From NCBI GenBank assembly GCA_035628915.1, contig DASPIW010000058.1, positions 1 to 26,934 of the forward strand: a DNA stretch of 26,934 nucleotides, read 5' to 3'. The position numbers and the translations under genes are program-made. The DNA comes from JARBUG01 sp035628915 (GTDB lineage: Bacteria > Bacillota > Sulfobacillia > Symbiobacteriales > Symbiobacteriaceae). Numbering within the stretch: position 1 is the stretch's first letter; each line of letters begins with the position of its first letter. A model generated the notes under the pieces. It did not search any database, was not told the origin of the DNA, and worked only from the letters and a program-made list of their open reading frames with translations. Shown here one piece after another: positions 23,701 through 26,934 of this stretch.

Positions 23701-24499
23701 ATCGGACGACCTGGTCCAGTCCGTCACCGCCGGGTATGGCGGCGCTGTCAGCAACCTCGTGCTGCAGCCGGATGACCAGATTCACCTGCGGGTTGCCGCC
23801 GACCTGACCGTTCTGCGGCCCAACACGGCATCTGACGGCAGCAAGCCCAACTATGCCCTGATTACCGCCACTCTGGTTGATCTCACCGGCGCCCCTGTCA
23901 CCAATCAGACCGGTAGGCCGATCACCGTGCTGCTCAACATTCCGGCAAACTGCACGACCAACGCCAAACTGGGATGTTTTACGACCAATGATCAGGCCTC
24001 CGGGACGCGAACTGCTCTGCGCAGCGTGGAGATTCCGGACGGGGCTTCGACGAGCACCGAAGTGAAATTCTTCAGTGGCTCATCCACGGGCGAGACGACC
24101 GTGACCTGGACCACACAGGACGGGATCACGTCGGCCTTTGCGATCGTAACCAAATCAGCAACTGACCGCGCCCTGACTGTGACTGCCGCTCCGGTTACGC
24201 TCCCGAACACCCAGATCGTGACGGTGACGGTCACTGGCTCCGACGGAAAGCGGCAGAGCAGTGCCAACGGCAACGTCAAACTGGAGTTGAAGGATGACGA
24301 CACACAGATTGTCGAGGTGTGGGATCCAGCGACCGGTAGCTGGCAGCCGTTGGGCGGAGACACCGACGAAGCCACGGTTCAAGCCGACAGGGGGCAGGCG
24401 CAATTCCGGGTACAGGCCGGCAGTTCCGGCGCGAAGCTCTACTCAGCAACTTACGGATCCCTGAAGGCTGATGGAAACGGCGTCTTCTACCCACAGTAG
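20771..24499 (+). CDS. Large secreted SLH-domain surface protein with Ig-like repeats
   Basis: A 1242-residue exported protein. The TTG at 20771, eight bases after AAAGAGGG, gives an ideal signal peptide (RR, LLSLLLTLGALSAL, then AAAAM; cleavage near residue 29). Three SLH modules follow: about 31-75 (ITRAEMAKLLVYTLG), 88-139 (VFSDTQGHWADGIIAVA, GIFRPEAPLTYAEV) and 145-190. They should bind pyruvylated wall polymer. From about 209 to 285 there is a glucodextranase-B-like Ig domain (VLINGKPATLAFGGYF, NTIRIQAVDSAGNV). The remainder to the C-terminus is a chain of Big/invasin-type Ig domains with recurring LDEDGNP or VDSNGN turns, and no enzymatic domain. A structural or adhesive S-layer-associated protein is likely. 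The long array is not highly repetitive at DNA level. Confidence 0.9.
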   Translation: MFRRIWAGLLSLLLTLGALSALPSPAAAAMTEEDYLAAARQLSKYGLVQGDDRGYRFYAQITRAEMAKLLVYTLGMQNDVPRYAGRGVFSDTQGHWADGIIAVAKTVGVMKGYPEGIFRPEAPLTYAEVITALSRLVGLEAGPDPWPATYLAPATQAGIIPEQMPVHMWLSDTAPRGDVFVLLWRTLTEVKNAQGQNLLRRYLDRTAPQLTVDPQPKETTDLALTVSGTVKDAEQVLINGKPATLAFGGYFREDVSLRMGPNTIRIQAVDSAGNVREETVQVTRTQSPINTMGFTGPTQVAAGQTASFTVDIRDQNGEPMADRKSVTATVQPPSLGTFDPLTGVFTAGTAPGTGTITLKAGGTQSTLAVTVVGGALDRIEVVPSIAEVAAKGTVQFAVKGVDAYGNTVPVGAPQWSASGGIITAAGGYTAPDQAGVYTITATAGGKTATATAQPPNYKAASVRLSKPATTLKANGIGELTLTATVLDADGSPLTDYTGNLTLSSSDPDVADPTAASVPVTAGVAQFIVRAGTQAGTAQIKAATNLAATGSAQVTVAAQRLQSVKLVGTALSNQPGTLATGYVEAIALDEDGNPMVSPLRDPMTIRLRVTIAGTGTVRFIQNGQPEAFIAIGDVDPSTGDVRTRTHLQYDPGVGTMLIEGTPEGTGAYVRVLSGALRADQVGMPVKVMIERVMETVAGAPADIYAVALDEDNYRVTQAAALANVDIKLRDENGIYYPTADSANGRWHFQVSQRTAGVHTYTATLLPVGAEATFKATVIPGTVDRVTLEAEPDTIQADNESKTTLKAELVDSNGNRVTSGLYEATFQNLTNRGVTQPVTGEPVPFVKGLAQVVVRASTVANTDTFQVTVAGVGSATADVTTRGWPERLAISYGSNDGNAVPNEPADSAGQAGRPVTVYVDVVDRFSGVATYDNGRVITLVARNQETLKETKVASEKTEDGRATFFLTLPAAGTYALKATSDDLVQSVTAGYGGAVSNLVLQPDDQIHLRVAADLTVLRPNTASDGSKPNYALITATLVDLTGAPVTNQTGRPITVLLNIPANCTTNAKLGCFTTNDQASGTRTALRSVEIPDGASTSTEVKFFSGSSTGETTVTWTTQDGITSAFAIVTKSATDRALTVTAAPVTLPNTQIVTVTVTGSDGKRQSSANGNVKLELKDDDTQIVEVWDPATGSWQPLGGDTDEATVQADRGQAQFRVQAGSSGAKLYSATYGSLKADGNGVFYPQ

Positions 24500-24542
24500 C
24501 AACAGACAGGACCTCGCGGGTCGGGCGAGGTCCTGTCTGTTG
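24500..24542. terminator. Perfect 17-bp convergent terminator hairpin
   Basis: Arms 24500-24516 and 24526-24542 are perfectly complementary (9-base loop) and fill the gap between the stop of the SLH gene and the stop of the GH1 gene. Without a T run, but placed to serve both strands. Confidence 0.7.
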
Positions 24543-24544
24543 GA

Positions 24545-25906
24545 TTAAGAAACCGAGCCCGCCGGGTTCAGACTGGCCCCGGAACGAATGAAGTCACGGT
24601 ACCAATACGCACTGTCCTTCAAGGTCCGCTTTAGGGTGTCGAAGTCGACATACACCAGACCGAAGCGTTTGCTTACGCCGTGATGCCACTCAAGGTTATC
24701 CAGGAAAGACCAGACATAGTAGCCCTGGACGTTCACTCCTGCATCCAGGGCTTTGCCTACTGCCCGGATATGTTCCCGCAGATACTGGACCCGGTCCGTA
24801 TCATGCACCCGGCCATCGGGAGTCACCGTGTCCGCGAACGCTGCGCCGCCTTCGGTGACGATGAGCGGGATGTCGCCATACTCCTTATGCAGCCTGAGCA
24901 ACAGTTTGTACAGCCCTTCGGGATAGATCTCCCAGCCCATATCGGTAGTTGGCACACTATGCGGCTCCACCTGGCCGAAGCCGGTAAACAGGTTCCAGGG
25001 ATTTGCGCGATGGATGATCCGGCTGTAATATTGTACGCCCATGAAGTCGATGGGCTGAGAGATGACCTCCATGTCGCCGTCCTGGATTTTCGGGGCGGCA
25101 AACCGGCTGCGGTACCAGGTCATGATATCTTCGGGGTAGTGGCCTTTGAGGACCGGATCGAGGAACCACCGGCTGATCATGCCGTCGGCGCGCAGGGCCG
25201 CTGCCCTGTCGCCGCTACTTGCGGAGGCAGATTGGTGATCCCACAGGAAGTTCGTCAGCCCAATGCGCGCGCCGGTGGGCGCAATCTGCCGGAAGGCCTT
25301 GACGGCCTCGCCGTGCCCGAGCAGCAGGTGGTGGGCGACTTGCATGGCGGAGAAGGGTTTGCGGAGGCCCGGAGCGTGCTCGCCGGTCAGGTGGCCGGAG
25401 AAGACTACAATGAACGGCTCGTTGAGCGTCATCCATAGAGGTACGTCGCGGCCTAAATCTTTGAAGAGAGTTGCCGAGTACTCGGCAAAGCGATGGGCGG
25501 TGTCGCGGGCTAACCAGCCGCCTTTCTCCTGCAGCGCCTGAGGGAGATCCCAATGGTAGAGCGTCACGGCAGGCTGGATTCCCTTTTCGTGCAGCGCGGC
25601 GATTAGACGTCTGTAAAAGTCGAGACCCTTGTGGTTTACCTGCCCGGCGCCTTCGGGAAATATGCGCGGCCATGATACTGAAAACCGGTAGACATCAACA
25701 CCCAGGCCGGCAAGCAGTTCTACGTCTTCAGCCCAGCGGCCGTAGTGATCACACGTGACGTTGACTGCATCAGGGCCGCCTTTGATCTTTCCCTGGCGGG
25801 CGAACCGATCCCAAATCGACTCACCCTTGCCATCGGCAGATGCACCGCCTTCAATTTGTACGGACGCCGTTGAGACTCCCCACTGAAAGCCTGCCGGAAA
25901 GCGCAT
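24545..25906 (-). CDS. Glycoside hydrolase family 1 beta-glucosidase/beta-galactosidase
   Basis: Retaining beta-glycosidase of 453 residues, the standard GH1 length, with no signal peptide. The N-terminal signature FPAGFQWGVSTASVQIEGG is complete. Glu163 in TLNEP is the acid/base and Glu352 in IVTEGG the nucleophile; the usual motif is TENG, so the following Asn is replaced by Gly. YVWSFLDNLEWHHG and KRFGLVYVDF complete the substrate pocket. The ATG at 25906, five bases after AGAGGTGA, is preferred over the GTG at 25915. It most probably hydrolyses imported cellobiose-type disaccharides; the absence of a phosphate-binding loop motif cannot be judged by eye, so 6-phospho substrates are not excluded. 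Confidence 0.95.
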   Translation of the reverse strand: MRFPAGFQWGVSTASVQIEGGASADGKGESIWDRFARQGKIKGGPDAVNVTCDHYGRWAEDVELLAGLGVDVYRFSVSWPRIFPEGAGQVNHKGLDFYRRLIAALHEKGIQPAVTLYHWDLPQALQEKGGWLARDTAHRFAEYSATLFKDLGRDVPLWMTLNEPFIVVFSGHLTGEHAPGLRKPFSAMQVAHHLLLGHGEAVKAFRQIAPTGARIGLTNFLWDHQSASASSGDRAAALRADGMISRWFLDPVLKGHYPEDIMTWYRSRFAAPKIQDGDMEVISQPIDFMGVQYYSRIIHRANPWNLFTGFGQVEPHSVPTTDMGWEIYPEGLYKLLLRLHKEYGDIPLIVTEGGAAFADTVTPDGRVHDTDRVQYLREHIRAVGKALDAGVNVQGYYVWSFLDNLEWHHGVSKRFGLVYVDFDTLKRTLKDSAYWYRDFIRSGASLNPAGSVS

Positions 25907-25976
25907 TGTTGTCACCTCTACTGCTCAAAATAGCATATGTTTCGCATCTAAAGGAGTCCTGGGAGAGAATCGCCAG

Positions 25977-26005
25977 TTGACGGGCGGTTCCGCGCAAGGT
26001 ATAGT
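25977..26005 (+). promoter_or_regulatory. Strong sigma-A promoter of the tRNA cluster
   Basis: TTGACG (25977-25982), 17 bases, TATAGT (26000-26005). Near-consensus boxes with ideal spacing, about 30 bases before the tRNA-Glu gene. Confidence 0.85.
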
Positions 26006-26042
26006 AAGACTCCGGTTGCGGCACCGCAATTGCCGCCAAGAC

Positions 26043-26118
26043 GGCCCCATCGTCTAGAGGCCTAGGACACCGCCCTTTCAAGGCGGTAACACGGGTTCGA
26101 ATCCCGTTGGGGTCACCA
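26043..26118 (+). tRNA. tRNA-Glu (anticodon TTC)
   Basis: Full cloverleaf. The acceptor stem GGCCCCA pairs with TGGGGTC, the anticodon arm is CCGCC-CTTTCAA-GGCGG, the T arm contains GGTTCGAATCC, and the 3' CCA is encoded. Confidence 0.97.
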
Positions 26119-26144
26119 TTGCAGTTCCGGAAAGAACTCGGGCC

Positions 26145-26173
26145 TTTACGGCGAGTTCAGGCTCTGGTAAGAT
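26145..26173 (+). promoter_or_regulatory. Internal promoter candidate before tRNA-Ser
   Basis: TTTACG (26145-26150), 17 bases, TAAGAT (26168-26173) with an extended TGG just before the -10. A small hairpin (GAACTCG 26134-26140 / CGAGTTC 26152-26158) overlaps the -35. Confidence 0.45.
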
Positions 26174-26191
26174 ACGAACCTGTCGGCGCAT

Positions 26192-26282
26192 GGAGAGATA
26201 CCCAAGCGGCTGAAGGGGCGGCTTTGCTAAAGCTGTAGGGGGCGCAAGTCCCGCGAGGGTTCAAATCCCTCTCTCTCCGCCA
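26192..26282 (+). tRNA. tRNA-Ser (anticodon GCT)
   Basis: Class II tRNA with a long variable arm. The acceptor GGAGAGA pairs with TCTCTCC, the anticodon loop TTTGCTAAA carries GCT (AGC/AGU codons), and CCA is encoded. Confidence 0.95.
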
Positions 26283-26286
26283 TTCG

Positions 26287-26307
26287 CGGGTCGGCCTGTC
26301 CGACCCG
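26287..26307 (+). other. Hairpin between tRNA-Ser and tRNA-Thr
   Basis: CGGGTCGG / CCGACCCG, 8 bp with a 5-base loop and no T run. It is more likely an RNA-processing element than a terminator. Confidence 0.4.
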
Positions 26308-26312
26308 ATGTT

Positions 26313-26388
26313 GCTGGTGTAGCTCAGTCGGTAGAGCAGCTGATTCGTAATCAGCAGGTCGCCGGTTCAAGTCCGGCCACCAGCTCCA
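26313..26388 (+). tRNA. tRNA-Thr (anticodon CGT)
   Basis: The acceptor GCTGGTG pairs with CACCAGC, the anticodon arm CTGAT-TCGTA-ATCAG carries CGT (ACG codon), the T arm is GGTTCAAGTCC, and CCA is encoded. Suited to a high-GC codon bias. Confidence 0.95.
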
Positions 26389-26416
26389 TGGCGGTATGTC
26401 CGCCTACGGTATAGAT

Positions 26417-26492
<76 letters not shown>

Positions 26493-26496
26493 GTTT

Positions 26497-26571
26497 GCGG
26501 GTTTAGCTCAGCGGTAGAGCGACGCCTTGCCAAGGCGTAGGTCGCGAGTTCAAATCTCGTAACCCGCTCCA
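26497..26571 (+). tRNA. tRNA-Gly (anticodon GCC)
   Basis: The acceptor GCGGGTT pairs with AACCCGC, the anticodon loop TTGCCAA lies in a GCC/GGC stem, and CCA is encoded. It begins only 4 bases after tRNA-Phe, so the two are cut from one transcript. Confidence 0.96.
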
Positions 26572-26587
26572 TAGTTCCCATTTATAT

Positions 26588-26664
26588 GCGAGGGTAGCTC
26601 AGTCGGCTAGAGCACTCGGCTGATAACCGAGAGGTCCCGGGTTCGAATCCCGGCCCTCGCACCA
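26588..26664 (+). tRNA. tRNA-Ile (anticodon GAT)
   Basis: The acceptor GCGAGGG pairs with CCCTCGC, the anticodon arm is CTCGG-CTGATAA-CCGAG, the T arm contains GGTTCGAATCC, and CCA is encoded. Confidence 0.96.
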
Positions 26665-26701
26665 GAGTCGAAAACCCGCCAAACTGGAAAGGAAATACGG
26701 G

Positions 26702-26731
26702 TTGACGATCCGGTAGTCGGTATGGTAAAGT
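26702..26731 (+). promoter_or_regulatory. rrn promoter
   Basis: TTGACG (26702-26707), 18 bases, TAAAGT (26726-26731) preceded by TGG (extended -10). It starts a leader of about 100 bases before the 16S gene, so the rRNA operon has its own promoter in addition to the one before the tRNAs. Confidence 0.75.
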
Positions 26732-26763
26732 GAACAAGCTGTCGCTGAGACGGCGGCCTCGAA

Positions 26764-26778
26764 CCTTGAAAACTAGAC
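26764..26778 (+). promoter_or_regulatory. boxA-like antitermination element in the rrn leader
   Basis: CCTTGAAAACTAGAC resembles the TTGAAAACTG-type boxA/leader sequence common in Bacillota rrn operons. It lies between the rrn promoter and the 16S start. Confidence 0.55.
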
Positions 26779-26835
26779 AGTGTAAGAGAAAGAAGCTATG
26801 CGAGTCGTACGACATGAAATCAGAGCCACAAACTT

Positions 26836-26934
<99 letters not shown>

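Overview
The window looks like chromosomal DNA from a high-GC, endospore-lineage Bacillota, most like the Symbiobacterium group. The evidence is strong GGAGG-type ribosome sites in front of many TTG and GTG starts, a T-box leader on leuS, short tRNA spacers running straight into a 16S rRNA gene, SLH-domain and AzlCD proteins, and the first bases of the 16S gene. The genus is an inference from partial 16S and style, not a database result.

Layout. 1-2850: an operator-like palindrome, a terminator, a truncated ROK-type regulator and a GH31 alpha-glucosidase. 2913-4195: a TetR regulator and a solitary NuoB-like protein on the minus strand, with a promoter sitting inside a perfect inverted repeat. 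4229-4603: a small Ala/Asn-rich protein with two copies of a 31-residue module. 4750-7610: T-box leader, leuS and its terminator. 7620-11355: a predicted nucleotide-binding protein related to the deoxyribosyltransferase/TIR-like fold, a TPR protein, a triple-BON protein, an orphan ComEA and the azlCD branched-chain amino-acid exporter pair. 12185-14003: a small unknown protein, endonuclease IV and another unknown. 14004-14525 has no gene but holds a very large nested inverted repeat (14115-14454).

14526-19313 is an aromatic amino-acid catabolism locus: a HisC-type aminotransferase divergent from HPPD, fumarylacetoacetase-family hydrolase and homogentisate dioxygenase, followed by a decayed flavin-reductase-like gene. 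Together they can convert tyrosine to 4-hydroxyphenylpyruvate, homogentisate, maleylacetoacetate and finally fumarate plus acetoacetate. A maleylacetoacetate isomerase is not present here. 19322-24499: a MazG-like protein, a NodB polysaccharide deacetylase and a 1242-residue SLH/Ig-like surface protein. 24545-25906: a GH1 beta-glucosidase. 25977-26934: promoter, six tRNA genes (Glu, Ser, Thr, Phe, Gly, Ile), an rrn promoter with a boxA-like leader, and the start of a 16S rRNA gene.

Most of the window is ordinary housekeeping and catabolic content. The feature that existing gene families do not explain is the nested structure at 14115-14454, which lies directly upstream of an unrecognised 172-residue protein gene.
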